A stretch of DNA of 64,000 nucleotides, taken from assembly GCF_040954835.1 (NCBI RefSeq), contig NC_090706.1, positions 31,691,148-31,755,147 on the forward strand, given 5' to 3'. This DNA is from Lepisosteus oculatus (Eukaryota; Chordata; Actinopteri; Semionotiformes; Lepisosteidae). The position numbers were made by a program, and so were the translations under genes. The notes beneath the pieces are model-generated. The model was given only the letters and a program-made list of their open reading frames with translations, ran no database searches and was not told the origin of the DNA. Shown one piece after another: positions 1 through 39,900 of this stretch (position 1 is the stretch's first letter; each line of letters starts with the position of its first letter).

Positions 1-841
1 AATTAATCCGTGTTTTAATTAACAGGATATTGCACTTGATTAACAAGTGCAGGGTTTATGCTTGCGACAGCATGTTGTAGAGACACTTTGTTCAGGAAGC
101 ACAGGGAGGAGTTAGTGACAGCCTCTGAAGTTCAGTCAACACATCCTTCGTGTTTTTGCTAGCATTATAAGTAATGCCTTCACCGTACAACATCTGAAGA
201 AAAAATAGAAAACTTAAGTGGTTCATAAATAATGGAATAAGTCTATTAAACAATGATTGCATTCACAAGAGTTCTGTTTTTCCATTTTCAGTTGTTTTGA
301 AGGATACGGCATTTGTGAATAGTTACTCATAGAAAGAGTCATTTTGTTGAAAATCTTATGTACACACCTTGTTTTCAGATTCATGTCAATTTAATTTGTA
401 AAATTATTATTCATAGAAAAAATGATTGTGTATGAAATTTTAGTTGTGAGTCATTTTGTAGGAAACCAAACTTTTTGATTAACTTATTTTCTTATAGACT
501 ACTTCTAGTAAACAGTGCATCTGTGTTACACTCCTTACAGCTTTACACTATCTGGTCTTTACAAAACAATTTCCATACTCTGATGACCTGACAGCCACTG
601 CAATAACATTTTAGTCTTAAATGGCCTTTCTCTAATTCTTGTATTCAAATAGGATGTGTTTTAGAAACTTTTAGTTAACATATGACTGATAGGAAAAATC
701 CTTGGAAGAACAAGACTGAGAGCATACTCAACTGTATGATAGACATGAGCTTGTGCATGCAGAATATACAAAATGCAGAATATAGAAAGACTTAACATTT
801 AGACGAAGTCTTCAGGAGGTTCTGCTCATTATATCTAACAG
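1..841. other. TENM1 intron, no feature seen
   Basis: AT-rich sequence upstream of the first visible TENM1 exon. I see no exon, repeat or RNA gene in it. Confidence 0.6.
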
Positions 842-26302
<25,461 letters not shown>

Positions 26303-27410
26303 CAGAATAACCTAGAAGGGCCTTACCATGAACATGGCCAGGAGCTGTCAGTAGTGACTTTTTAATCTTGTCTCCTCTCCTAAGGAGATTAAATAAATGG
26401 GGTACTAGACTAAGCACTATAGGGTCTCGATCGAGACTGACTTTGAAAAGAAAATTGTAAACTTTACTGCCACAGGCAAAACTGACTGTCTTTGAAAATC
26501 AGATTTGAAAAGCACTCACATGAGCTGAGAAAAAAAAACTGTTGCATTAAGGTACCCCCTTTTTTTAAAAAAGAAATTTTAACCCAGATTTTTTGGGTTT
26601 CTGAAATAAAGAAATCATAAGGTCATGGAATGTTCTTAAGTATGATGCAGTACAGATCCAAGGATGGCTACGTTTATAGTGAAATGGAGCTAATGTCTTG
26701 AGCTAACCATGAACTTGCCACTGAACTAAACAGAGAGCTGAACTGGCAAAGAGCCTGTAAGGTTCTTAAGCAACAAAAACAACAACAAAACAACAAAAGA
26801 AATAATCCGTCTCAGGCCCTTATATCATAGGAAAGAAATGTCAGTTGCTGATAAAGTGAACTGAGTGGACAATGAAAAAACTCTGAATTGCTTTAAAACA
26901 AGAACAAACTATGGCTATATTTGCGGTAAATAATGTCATACATTGTTTTATTTAAAAAGAACCTACATTGTGTCACATAACACATTCTTCAGGGTGTAAT
27001 TTATTTAGATGAAGTAGTTTTGTAAGTATCAGTTGCAGTAGAATTGTGGGCAATGTATCACACTGTTGAAAATGGGCACCACTGTACACTAAGATCAGGA
27101 AAACACTGTCACTCTTAAAACAAAAAAAAAGAAATGTAACTGAAAATTTATTTATTTTTATTTTATTATTTATTTATTTTTTCCTAGTTCTCTATGACAA
27201 TCATGCAGGAGTCACCAGATATTATTAAAAACAACAACTTTGGTGCAAGAGGCATTTTTTTTCTTTTGTAAAAATGTAAGAATTGTTCATTAAGGTTTTT
27301 ATATTAATTTGAATTTGCTGCAAAGCAAATTATAGTCACAGACAAAAAAGAATTTATGTAAAGTGTTTTAAAATTGTTTATACTTTAAATAAAGTCTTTA
27401 AAACTGTGAA
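26303..27410 (+). other. TENM1: TENM1 3' UTR (candidate, with AU-rich tract and poly(A) signal)
   Basis: The stretch after the TENM1 stop has no coding exon. An AATAAA at 27388-27393 is a plausible poly(A) signal; a weaker one sits near 26605. Bases 27148-27182 are an AU-rich tract with repeated ATTTA pentamers, of the kind that confers mRNA instability or translational control. The true 3' end could lie further right. Confidence 0.45.
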
Positions 27411-30400
27411 GATTTGTTTTTCAAAATATATCTGTATGTACAGTGTATAGACTTGCTTTTATGCAGCACAGTAGAATATTGTTTAAAATTATATCACGTT
27501 TTTATATTTCTAAAGAAAGTGGCTTGAATATGTATGAACTGTTCTGTGGAAACCTATTGCTGGTATTTGAAAAGTGAACATTCAGTTCAATAACTCTGAA
27601 ACATTCACATCATAATCCCAAAACACAGACTTTTCTTTTGCAGAACACTGTGAAGAGAGATATAGATATAATTTTACCAAAACAGTATTGATAAAGGTGT
27701 CAGGTGTATGGGCCAGTATTTCTATAAAATTACCATTGTAAAAATTATTATTTACATATTTATTAATTCATTCAATCCAAGACTAATATTCTTAAATATT
27801 AAACTTTGGGTAATGCTAAAGAAAAACCTCTTCAACAAACATAATGTGATGGAAACTATCATCATTTGGTCTAAGCCTGCAGCACAAAATTGTCATAGAC
27901 AGGACGGAGTTATAGCAAGAAAAACTTAACTAATTAACAAAATTACATGAATATCCCCAGAAAACTGAATGAGCAACAATGTTTGTGTGAAGAAAAATGC
28001 CAGAACCTAAATGTATATGAAAGTATTTTGTTACTGTATGTTAGTATTAAAAGTTTGGATTAGTCCTGGCATTATTTAAATATGGAGTGACAGTTTTGCC
28101 TCTTTCCCTTTTTTTTCTCTCCAAAGTTCAAATTTGTGCCAACTTAATATATGGTAACCTCTAAATTGATACATACCCGCATGAACTGCAACTAAAGTAG
28201 AGTTACCATGAAAATACAGGTGTACATTCAGTGTTTTTCTTTACAACTAAATGAAAAACTAGAGATGTGTAGGACTTTTAATATGGTATGTATAAATCAT
28301 ACACATATCAAAAATTGGTATATTTCTAGATACATGTTGTTACATTTTATTTAAGAGCTGGCAAACAGTTTTTTGTGACCATGCCTTTGGATCTGATAAA
28401 CAAGAGGAGGAACTTCATGGAGCTTTTAAATAGGAGCTGGCCAATAAGATCACTGGGAAACCTATCCATGCAGAACCTCTACAGCTCCTTCAGGTTGCCC
28501 AGCCTGTGTTTGTGATCTGCTTTCTTTAGCTCATACAGTACAGTGAATGTTTTGCTAGAGACTGTGATGACCAACCAAGAACACTGTATTTTATTCTCTC
28601 TTAACTGTTCGGTAACTAAGTTGGATGCAGGCCTTGTATTGTTATCCCTTTGTAAAGTGCATTTGTGACAAAGCTTGAACTTCTTGACAAAAAGACACCA
28701 GTTTCTGGTTAAGTTATCGTGGTAAATTCTGGAATCCATCCTTTGCTTATTTCTAATGATGATGTCAAGGAACAAAGGATGCAAAACAAATCTAGAACAG
28801 AGCAGATCCACTTTATTCTCCACAGAATACATTTTTGAACATGCACTTCACATTTGTACACTGATGATACTACTGATGAAACTGTCCAAAAACATAGATG
28901 GGAGTCAATTTAGTGCCTCTTTGGCAAATCCTTATCTTTTATTTATGTTACCATAAAACTTCAGATTTATGAGGCTGATTCAGTCTCTGATAGTAGTCTT
29001 GGAAACATTGACTTTTGATGATGCCAGTCTTTTTTCAGATATGTTGCCCTTCGCTATGATTTATCCTCACACATCACTTTTTGACTGCACATTTGAATAA
29101 AACGTTATGTCCTGTTCCTGGTGGAGTAGAAACCATGACATTGACATTTAATTTATGATGTTCAAACTGGGATATTCTTTGGGTTTTATGTAGATTGTCA
29201 ATATAGTAGTAGAGGTCAGTAATACTTTACCTTAAATCTTAAGCCAAACCTCTAATGTGTGGTACTGAGAGTTTTTCTTCTTTGTTGAGTCTCCTTTCAT
29301 ACACAAGGCAATCAGGGAAATTCCAGTATGTTTTCATTTACTTTCTGAGGCTGTGTGAAACTACCAGATAATTAAAAAGCATTATCGGAATTAAATCTAC
29401 ATAATTGATCATCATCTTATATGCTAGTATTTAAATTTAAAGTTCTAAATGTTGTGCATTTAGAAGTAGATGTTATCAATTTTACAGGTATGCTGTCAAT
29501 ATATTCAGCGTTTTATTTCCATTATTTTTTTTATCAGTTTAATTCATATGTGTTGAAAAATGTTGATGCACACCTACCTTTTTGAATATTCAAGTATTAA
29601 TTCATCAAGTTTATCAAGGGTATGAAGAAATTCGGAGACTACTGCAATACCATTCTCTGAAATAAACTCTGTTAACTTTGAGAAGTAAAAGGGCTAGTTT
29701 TTTTATTTGTTGCAAGTATTTAGGGAACTATTCTTTTGGGATTTTATATTTATTAGAAAGCATGATGCGACAAGGAGAGGTTTGATTGGAAACAAAATAT
29801 TCTCACATTTACAATTACACACACAACATCTTGAAAAAAATCCTCAGACAACTGTCCTCTTGCTTTCCTGTAATGGTCACTATGAAAAGCAACACACTGC
29901 CTATCTTCACACGTGTAAACTCATTGGTACTGGTAAACAGTTTTGTAAAAAAAAATGATCAAATTTTAAAATAACAGGATGCTATCTGGCTCATGTTTGT
30001 AGCTCTCAGAAGAACCTGAATGGTGTACAAAGTAAAAGACTGGAAAACAAAAGAAAGTTTTGTGTTTTATACTAGATTGAAATGATTATTAAAATCACTT
30101 GTTTCAGGAGAATTCGGTCTATCTTCACAGCATTAGGAGAATCAGATTCTAAGAAGAACTCAACAAAGGTAGTTTCAGTCTAAAACTTCCTGAAACAAAT
30201 GTTTTTATAGTCAGTTAAATCTTGAGTACAACACAGAATCTTTTATATTTTGGTTTATTTACCTTGAAACTTATGACTGTTACCGGTCCTTTTCTTAGGG
30301 AGCCTAAGCATTTTCTGAAATGTTCTCATTACCGGTCAATGAACTTTACACACTTTGCAAAGTGTGTGTGTTTGTCTCGTGTCAATCTGTATGCAGTTGC

Positions 30401-33400
30401 TAACAATGCCAGTCACACAGTAATAGCACTCAAGGATTAACAGTGTTGCATTGCTCTATAAAAATTCTAATAAAACTTTTACTTCATTCCAAGTGTTGAG
30501 TCCTTAAAGTGTCAGTAAACTTGATGGAATCTCTGCTGTGTTCTCACTTGTAATTGTCTCATTTCTCTCCATTAAGGTAATGAGATTTTTTTTTAACTTA
30601 AGTCTCACTGTCTGTCAAAACCAATGAAAACTCTGGCTTTTATACTGTAGCTATCTTAGTAAATGGAATAAAACAGAGACACTGCTGTTTTTGAAAGCAA
30701 ACCCTATTTGTTTAACCTGAAAAACATTATCAATAACAAATTGTCAGTGGTGATCTTTGATAAAGCCTCAGGATGGACATGTTTTTATTAACAATTTTGC
30801 TGGTGAATTTTGGAGCAGACATTCTCATAGAAACTACTTTAGATTATGTGTCATGATAATTCAATTCTGTTACGTACAGTTGAAACTTAAAAATAGACAA
30901 TGCAGTAAGAAAAATGAAAACAATTGTCAAGTAAATCCATACTAGTGAGAGACCAGAAGATGGCGCTACAATATAGTAATATGCCATAAAATGTTTCACA
31001 TTAACAGCTTACTTGGAATTTAGTCTTTGGCTATCAAAACGATTCATGAAATGTCAGTGCTGTGCAGCTAGGGTCTTACAAATAATTACCACAAAAATCG
31101 TGAAAAAGTAAGAAATGCTAACCAGCAGTACAAAAATGTATTGTATTATAAAATTAATAAATCTGGTTCAAAATCTGTACAGTGGATAAAATGAGTTACA
31201 GTTATTTATTGTGTTGTTGTAGACATAATGTGCACAGAAGTACAGTACCGTGTTGTTTCAGTACTAGCCTGGTGATTATTTCTTTTCACTGTTTAATATA
31301 TTCAGTGATAATTCCATTCCCCACGCAATAAATGAGAGAAGAGTCCCACACATAGGAAATAATGTATATTTATTGCCATCTCAGTGAAAAGCATTCAGTG
31401 CTTGTGTGGCTTCACAATGTCAATAAGTTCCCATTTAATGGCAATCTTGAAATATCTACTCACACAGACAATAAATGGACAGCAACAGTAGGGTGATAAT
31501 CGTCGTAATCAACTGCTGCAGGCAGCTTGCATGAAACACATATACATTTGAATTTTACAGCCATTTATGTAGGCTTATGTAAATAGGTTTCTTCCAATAA
31601 ATTCTACATAAGAGTACAATTAGGTAAAGTTGTCTTGTTACCATACTGATTATGTTATTTTATAATTCCTTAGAATACTGAGAGACTAATAAGAAAGTCA
31701 CTGTAACAGATTTACATTAGGTGAATGATAGGTTTAAAAATGTGTGTGCCGGTGCACCCTTAATTCCAGTGTTGAAATCCATTCCAGACTGGCCAAATCA
31801 TTTAAACTTGACACCTCTAATGACATGAAAAATAAATTGCATCATTCTAAATTCCTGTATTTTGTTGCATCTGTTCAAAATTTATGGATTGAAATGTAAC
31901 ATCAATAACTCTTTAAAACTGATTTTCGAAACCTGATGGATTTTTTCATCTAAAAAGTGACAGTACTTCCAAAATCACCCTATACTCTGCATTTCCCAGT
32001 TATTTAGTTTATTCTTGCATTTCACATTTCTTATTATACAAAATTATACTGTAAAGTCATACTTTAACAATGTAGGCAATGTTCTAGGCCCAGTGTATTA
32101 GACATAGCAACACAATTGCAAACAATATTTTACGTCTTATCCACTCTCTGTAAAATACATTTTTTTTACTTGAATAGTATTTACTGTAAGGTTAAAAACA
32201 AGAGGAGATCATTAGGCTCATCTACTGTGGGTAATTTCGTTGTTAGTAGCTAATAGATCTGAGAAACTGATCCAATCGTCACCTGAAAAAAAACATGGTA
32301 TTAGCTTCAACAACATTCCAGACTCCCACAAACCTTTCATTGTAAATCTGCTTTAGTAAAGCTGAATTTACAAACTGCAGGCCAAATTGACAAGGAATAT
32401 GAATCCCAATAACAAGCCCCTGTTGTACTGTAAATACTCAGGTAACCTGGAGGACAATTCCTAGGATACTGTGACTTACCATTGCCATTGATATGCAAAA
32501 TTAAATCTGATTCTTCTAATTGTACTACTGTGTTGAAGCAAGCATAAGGAAGATCAGGTAAGTTTTATGACAGTTAAATTTTTACAATAAGTAAACAAAA
32601 ATCCCTTCCAGCTTATGAGTGAAACTTTGCCTCAATCAGTCAAATAAATCATACTTAATTATATATTATAGATTTCAAGAAAGGTACCCTTTACAATGTA
32701 CTGTATATAGAGTATATTATTCAATATATATATATTCAAAATATCTAAAAAAAACATACAAAGTAGATAGCTAGAAAAATAAATTAACAGAAGATTGATG
32801 GTTTCAACCCAAAAGAGCTTTCACACACAAGTGCATGAAATCTACCATACATTGGTATATACAAAAAGCAAAAAGTACTATTATAGTACTATTTGTATTA
32901 GCTATAAGTATTAGCTACTGTGCGAATATTTTTACTTCACAATAACAAGGAAGCGACAGTTGGAAGTACTTATGTTGCATCTCAGAACAGAAAATGAACA
33001 GAGTCAAGGGTACTTGGGGCAAGAGTGAGCATTACTACTTAAAACAATACACAGATGCAGAGCCAGTTGAAGTGTAACACAATGAAAACACACTCTGATC
33101 TACTCATTCTGATTTTCTTTGGTTAAAGCGTTGGTTTTCTGTGAATGCCAACAACCTTTTGTTTTATTAAATGGGCTTCTGAGGACCAAAGCTAAAGGTT
33201 ACATAACAGAGCTTTTCACCATAGTCAAGAATCCCAAATCACCTCACAATAAATCCAGAAGAAGCAACAATGATTGAAGAGCAGTGGTGTGCAATGACCA
33301 CTGACTAATGGGTCTAAAATTACCCTGGGTTTGGCTAGGTTTTTTATAAATCAAGAGAAACCATTAAAATGAGGTGATACATAACAATACCTTACATAGG

Positions 33401-33799
33401 GGTTTTAATTTACTGTAACAATATGACAGTAACTTGCAAGAATACTTGACATCTTTTAGGAACCATTCAAGCTTAATAATTACAGTTTCCCACATGGATT
33501 CTAAATATACAATATATATTTCATTGATATAAAACCAGAAAAAAACAAACAACAAATGTAAAAGGATATATTTGGCAAATAAGCTACTGTGATATGAAAG
33601 GCTGATCATTCACTGAGGGATTACAAAGATCAGAGTTAATAACTACAGACTTAAATAATTATATAATAATAATTGTAATGTGTTACAGTCTGGTTCATAG
33701 GTTCTGTCAGTTTCATGTAATTAAATCACATTTATTCTCAGATGCAAGTACTGCAAATATGCATTTATTATTGTGAACTAAACATCAAACATGGGTTTG
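27411..33799. other. Intergenic DNA between TENM1 and KIAA1191
   Basis: AT-rich with no recognised gene. A frame on the - strand at 28479-28832 might be a worn transposable-element protein but I cannot assign it. Another AATAAA lies near 30467, so a longer TENM1 3' UTR is possible. Confidence 0.45.
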
Positions 33800-34570
33800 G
33801 AATATTAGTTCAACTCTCAAGCATTAGAACAGGACTAAAGAAGTTTATTCTAAAAAAATTATTGGTCACACGTCCTTGATGAGTTAAACTTCTCATTGAT
33901 GAGATTGAGCTGGGGTTGGTGTATGGTCTGTGGTTGGTCATTGGCAGCTGTTCGATTCTCGGAGCATCTTGGTTGCAGAGAGGAATGAAAGGGCTTTGTC
34001 TGGCATTACTGGGCAGCTCTGCCAAAGTCAGCATCTTGCTAAACTTTGGTATTTAAAAACAGTCTGTGCACAGTTTGTCCTCTTGGGTTCTGGTCTCAAG
34101 ATAAGCAGAAGTGGAGAACTCGGGTCATCCCGGCTTTAGCTTTGTTCAGAATATTTCTTTTTAATTTTGGGTGTCGACAAAAAGAGTCCAACTGTCTAAT
34201 TGTTGATCAGAAGAAAAAAGCAGTAGGTTTGTGAACACAAGATTTCCTCTGTTGCAGAAAGAACATCCTGGGCAGGATTCTGTACTTTACTGAATCACTC
34301 AGCCTGGAGTCTTGAAGGTCTCAGGTCCTGAATCTGACTGCTTGTAGTCATGTGGTTGGGAAAAAGTCAGCTTCCCAGTGACTTAACCAAGGAAAATGAG
34401 TTGGGTTCTCCCTTTTAAACTATGACATCTCATTGGTGATTGGCTGAGATGCTACACTGTTCAGCTTTGATACAGCCTTACGATGCCTCTTATCTGAGGA
34501 GTCTCGTAGCCACATTCTTGTCCTTACACAAAGAGGCACCAGGCTGCTTGGTCAAGACAGCACAACGATG
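33800..34570 (-). repeat. Possible solo LTR, - strand
   Basis: Read on the - strand, this segment starts near a TGTGGCTACGAGACTCC, has CCAATCACCAATGAG followed by tttaaaag (CCAAT and TATA-like), and ends with AGAATAAACTTC, a poly(A) signal about 40 bp from its end. The promoter-then-poly(A) order over about 750 bp suits a solo LTR. I could not define terminal repeats or a target-site duplication and no internal genes are present. Confidence 0.3.
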
Positions 34571-34899
34571 ATCAGAAATCCTTAATTACACTTAATTCAA
34601 AGTGAAATAGTATGATTTGCCCCCCACATTCATTTTGTATGTGTAAAAATTGTACGAGGAACATATATTTATATCTAACAAAGTTAACAAGTGAATGCAA
34701 ATAGGATATAAATCAAGTGTCAGCTTTTACAGGAAATGGGTAGCAGCCTGTCTCATGGTTGAAAATTGAAATAAGCATTTAGTCTACATGAAATTCACAG
34801 AGCTCTGTATTTCAGATTTGTTATCTGTTGGTTTAAAGAGGATTGATTATTCTTTCATCAATTCAACTGTCTGGGGGGAGGCAAAGCCCAATCATTTGA

Positions 34900-35180
34900 G
34901 GTTTACTTTGAAGCTGTACCAGCACACCTCAAATCCGAGTTGTTTCTGAGTCTCCACCAATTTTTGCTTCCTCATCACCTGTGTCAGCTACTTGGAGGAA
35001 GTCTCGCGATACGTGTGGTGAAGCCGAGATTTGCTTTAGTGTGTTCTTAGTGGGAGTCATGGACGATTTGAGAAGCTGTTGTTTAACAAATAGCAGAAAT
35101 AACGTCTTCATCGCCCGTGTGAGAGAGTCTCCAGCTTTGGCTTGTTAATGTAGGGGGACTACGGATTAGTACCGCCAGGT
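34900..35180 (+). promoter_or_regulatory. Candidate KIAA1191 promoter and non-coding first exon
   Basis: This patch is locally enriched in CpG within AT-rich DNA. It holds TCTCGCGA at 35002-35009, half of the palindromic TCTCGCGAGA element found at many CpG-type housekeeping promoters. Downstream, ACCGCCAG|gttagt at 35178/35179 would serve as a splice donor for a 5' UTR exon joining the exon that contains the ATG at 36958. The start site is inferred. Confidence 0.4.
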
Positions 35181-36957
35181 TAGTAAACGAAATGATCTGT
35201 TTGCGTTACAATATGTTTTTGTTCTGATGGCTGTTGATTTGTGTCTATAAGCACAGTCATGATGAAAGTAGAATAGGAAGGTTTCATAGTTTTCGTCTAC
35301 GAGGTGCTGTTCTCTATAATTCTCTATAGTTCTCTATAATTCGAGTTTGACTTTGTAGATCTGGTAGATCGTGACATACATTGTATCCGAGGCCTCTTGA
35401 TAACAAGTAGTTCAAGCACCGTTATTCATATTATAGGTCAATAAACCGCGATTGGCTAAAATTGGACAAATCAGATGACTAGCCTTATGGATGTGTAAGG
35501 TTGGATTCGATCAGCTTTGAATTATAAAGACATTTTTAATTTGGATATTTTGTGTGCTTTATTGTTTCTGTTATGATTAACGCAGTGCTTTCCTACCGAC
35601 CACTAACGTAGGTAGCAGCACCTATTTAGCGTGATGCTTCTTATGAGCTAAACTTGTAGGCCTAAAGTAAGCGTTTCTCCTTTAAAAACAGCAAGGGTAT
35701 GCAGTAGGTGGGGTGGCAGGGATTCCAGTGTTTGAGTTTTATTTTCACCTGTCATAAAGTTACCGTCATAACTATTGTCTGTAAACAAGGATCGTGCTCT
35801 GCAAACATTAGTCCCAAAAAAATCAAAGATCGTAAGTGGCCCCGTTTCTCTTGTAGTGTTATAAAAACCGAGCCTGGATCCTATGATAATATCTAAGAAT
35901 ATTGCATATAAATCTGCTGAATTCAGTTAGTGGTTATTACTAATTTTATTTTCTGGGGAAATACAAAATGGTCCTACAAAATGTTCTGGTTACTTTCATC
36001 TGAAGGTTGGAAATAAGAAGGGTCCAAGTTGTTTTATCGTGGCAATAATAATAAATGAATAATTTATAAGGTTTGTAATACAGTATAACACCTTTGTGGC
36101 TGTTCTTTCTAATCCAGATCTCAGTAGTTTATCCAACAAATGGCACTGACTACTTTTCTGTTTTGCAGCTCTTCTTTCTGCCTTGTGTGGTCTCCTAACT
36201 CCCTCAGGATGCAGGCACTTCCTTATAATTTTAATTGTCTTCATATAGTACACCTACGGGTATAACTTCAGACTCTGTTTACCAGTTGGGTAAGTTGAGT
36301 TTGTTGCTTTTCTAATGTTTCCAGTTTGTTCATGAAATGTTCTTTGTGGTCCTCTTTATTTTTGAACAAAGAAAACTCCAGTTAGTAATGATAAGTTACA
36401 CAGAGCCCAGATTTTCTTAACTCTTGTAGTAGTTTGAAGTAAATCTGCCATTTTGGTACCTTTCCACATATAAATGATCTTAATCTTTCTTGTAACAGAA
36501 TCTGTTTGGAGGTGTACTTTGCCTTTGTATGCACATAGGTCCTGATGTATTTTACAGATGCTAACTTTAACTTTTCATTTTGATGCCTGCCTTTTCCACA
36601 TTTGGAAAATAATGCACATAAAGGGAAAGCATTTAAGGAGACTTTATGAAAAGAGGTTTTAAGACATTACAGTACCAATTTAGTAAATTACTTGCAAATC
36701 ACCTGGTAATGTCTCCCTGGTGATTGAATTTCTGTTCTTTAGAGAACCTTAAAGAGTTTAATTGGAAAATATAACCTTATTTTCAACCATATAAAAAATC
36801 TTCTGGACTTCTCACACTAACAAGAAATTCATTTAAAGATTTAGCGGTTGTTTATATCCCTAAAATTAAATAATTTATGTATTTCCCAGGTGGATTACAA
36901 GGGCATTTTTTTCCATCACCATTACTGTCTTGAGTAGCTGAGTCTTGGCACAGCAGA
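35181..36957. other. Presumed KIAA1191 first intron
   Basis: If the first exon ends at 35178 this is its intron. Three near-identical ttctctata units in tandem lie at about 35311-35340. No other feature is recognised. Confidence 0.4.
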
Positions 36958-36985
36958 ATGGCAACTAGACCAACTGATTTACCAG
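36958..36985 (+). CDS. KIAA1191: KIAA1191 first coding exon
   Basis: The ATG sits in cagcagaATGG (G at +4). The exon encodes MATRPTDLP and ends CCAG|gtgaga. The upstream acceptor is either the cag just before AATGG or the ttgag further left; both leave the start codon intact. The N-terminus resembles the short MASRQPEVPAL-type start of mammalian p33MONOX. Confidence 0.85.
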
Positions 36986-39900
36986 GTGAGAAAATAATCT
37001 TCTTTTGACGGTATAAAGGTATGAACATCACTATAGAATTGATTCATAGATAGTATAATATTAGATAGTTTTAGTTTTCAAAATCCCAAAATCTGAGTTC
37101 TGGAGTCCAGTTTTAAACTATAGATGTCAACACGCTTCTATCGTTTCTTAAGGAAGAGACCTTGATGTTCCTCAAATGGCCAAACCACATCACTGAACGT
37201 GACCTTGATGTGAGAGTCTGTTCTCTGGTCAAGCTAACATAAGAGAAAGAAAGCAAAATACTAGTTATGTGTGTAGATCGGTGAGCATGTACATTTTTGT
37301 AAATGGCAGTATAATTAAATAGGTTTTGTCTGTGCCAGAGCTCACGTTCCACCCATCCAGAATGCAAAGGGGGGGGGGTATTTGGGGATGCTGACAAGTA
37401 AGGAACAACATTTAGATTTATTTAATATTAGGCATGTGCATTTGAAATCTTTAATATCATTGACACGTGTAGTAGCTTGGTTGATTTTGACTGGGCTTGT
37501 GATTAAAAAAGAAAACCAAATGCTTTGCTGGTTTGTGGTTTTATATGAAGCATGTCCAGTCCCTCTGTTCCTCACTTATGATGTTGTGTGAACAGCCCTG
37601 GAGTCAGGCACCTCGGAGGGTCTTCTGGGGCAGATGTCCATCCCAATTGGAATGACCCGCCGTGCCTTCAGCTATGATGATGCCCTGGAGGCACCCATGA
37701 CCCCACCACCTGCTGACATGGGCACCAACATACTGTGGAAGAAACCTGTCATTCCAGAGAGGAAGTTCCAGCATTTGTCTGAGGTACATTGTTCTTGGAC
37801 CAGGTGTCCCTGCTGCAGCTAGGCTTCTAGGTAACTAATCGTTTTTTTTTAAAGATCAGGAGCAGTTTAGCTTTGGTAATTGCACAGGTTGTTTAATTGT
37901 TTGTTTAATTTAGCATTTCTGTATCTGAGGTTGATTTTTAATCTGGAAAAATGACAAACTTTGCACCGTACCTTTTATACAAGAGCACTTGCTTCTGCTT
38001 TTTTTATTTTCCTTAAACCTGACAACAGTCCTGCAAGCTTTGTAGATCTTAAATCTGGCAGACGTTTGACCTCTGCAGGAGAGCTGAATTTGACCAATTA
38101 AGCCTTAATTGCACAAATAAGCTGTGCAATTACTTTTGAAGACCACAAGTCAGCATCCCTTTCTTAAATTTAAAAGGTTATATGTGTGTTTCACTCTTGT
38201 CTAGCAAGGAGAAGAACCTGGAGCAGTTTTGACCCACTCTTCCTCTATAGACAGTGCAGCAAAGCCGACAGCGCCGGTAGTGAAGGCTAAAGCTACATCC
38301 ATCATCATGAATTCCCTCATCACCAGTAAGTGTGTGTGTTGGGGGAAATAAGACACATTATGTCATGTATTACAAAAACATACTGAATGTGGCTTGATCT
38401 GGAAATCACCAGCTATACAACTGAGTTGGAAATACAAAGAACGCTTATGTCTGTTAATAAGAGTGGTCTCTAAGATTTCATTTAACATTACAACACATGT
38501 TTGCTCAGCCTTAATAAATGTATATATTTATTAACCCTATAAATGTTCTATTTTAGTTAAAAAAATGGAAGGCTATGCTTGGTGAAGTGTCAGGCAATAT
38601 AGATATGCCAGTTCTGACTAAAGAACAACTTTGCCATTCAGCCATTGAGTGGATGGAAGAATCAATCAATCGTTATGTAAAACGTGCCCAACCTGCCAGC
38701 ATAAAGAGCAGATTTTTTCATCTGACTATATTTTAGAGTTAGACCCCATTGTTATAATTGATATATTTGGTATCTTTTGAAACCAAGGACATTTTGAACT
38801 GAAGTTCTTAACCTTACTTTTTATTTATAATTTACTTTACTTCTATTAGTCATTTTACATAGGGGATAATTCATATATTTATTAGCTTACCTTTTAGTTT
38901 CAGTGACTGCTATAAAACGTAGTATATGGAATAATAGGAATCTGATTATGTAATTACATAGATTGCTGTATGTTATAGTGGAGATTAAAAACTATTTCAC
39001 ATCCATGATTAACTTGTGAAAAGATTCTAAACTGCATGTAATGGCTTGGTGAATAACAACCTCCACCAGGTGGCATATCTGTCACCAAAACATCTATGAA
39101 AAGGGCCATCCTTAAAGCAAAAACAGAGTCAATAGCACATTTATTGTTATGCAGTTTAACATTTGTCATCAATAGGGATAAACACCATTGGGTCTAGTGT
39201 TTATATTATTATCAATATCTTGTTTGAACTTGAACTTTGAAAATAATGCAAGCTGTACTGTACATTTCTTTCATAGTTCTTTGATAAACGTGTGCCTGTT
39301 CACTGGTTTCAAACCACTTGGTACAATGTGTAATCCATACTAATTTCACAAAGTACCTCGTCATTTGACCCAAATCAATTCCCTTGCCAATGAGGTAATA
39401 AAATGTGCAATAACATATTATGCAGCTGTCAGTCTTTGAAGTGTATCACAGTCAATCAGAATTGATCAATAAATTATGATAACGAAACCATTTTAGCTAA
39501 ATTAAAAATCCATGTTTCTTTTTTATAAAAAAAGATATGCACTCATAATGATTTCTTCTGGAGATTAGTATATTTCAACTACCACTTAATAAAAGAGATG
39601 AAAGCAGCTGCAAACTCTTGTCTAAGTGGAAAATGTTATCACGAAAGCCCACAGACATCAGGACTGAAATGTTCTGGGGAAGAGGCTGGGGACTGTTTTT
39701 GTATTACCTCTCTGTTGCTGCAAAATGTATTTCCATTTCATTTTGCTGTGAAATTTATTTTCTAAGAAGGGAGAAACAATTCATAAGGTAGCACAAGGGG
39801 AGAAACTGAGCAAGACATTTATTGCAGTTAATGGTGATGGGTTAGACAGACAATGGTTTGAGAGTGGCAGGTGCTTGTGTCCAGTGTGGCTGATGGACTC

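Noticed and set aside
26426..26437. Perfect palindrome TCTCGATCGAGA after the TENM1 stop
   Set aside because: It is short and isolated in a 3' UTR; no partner sites or known element.
28479..28832. 117-codon - strand frame, considered as a Penelope-like or other retroelement fragment
   Set aside because: FLDIIIRNKQ and a few other positions are suggestive, but no catalytic motif or flanking domain is visible, so I do not call it.
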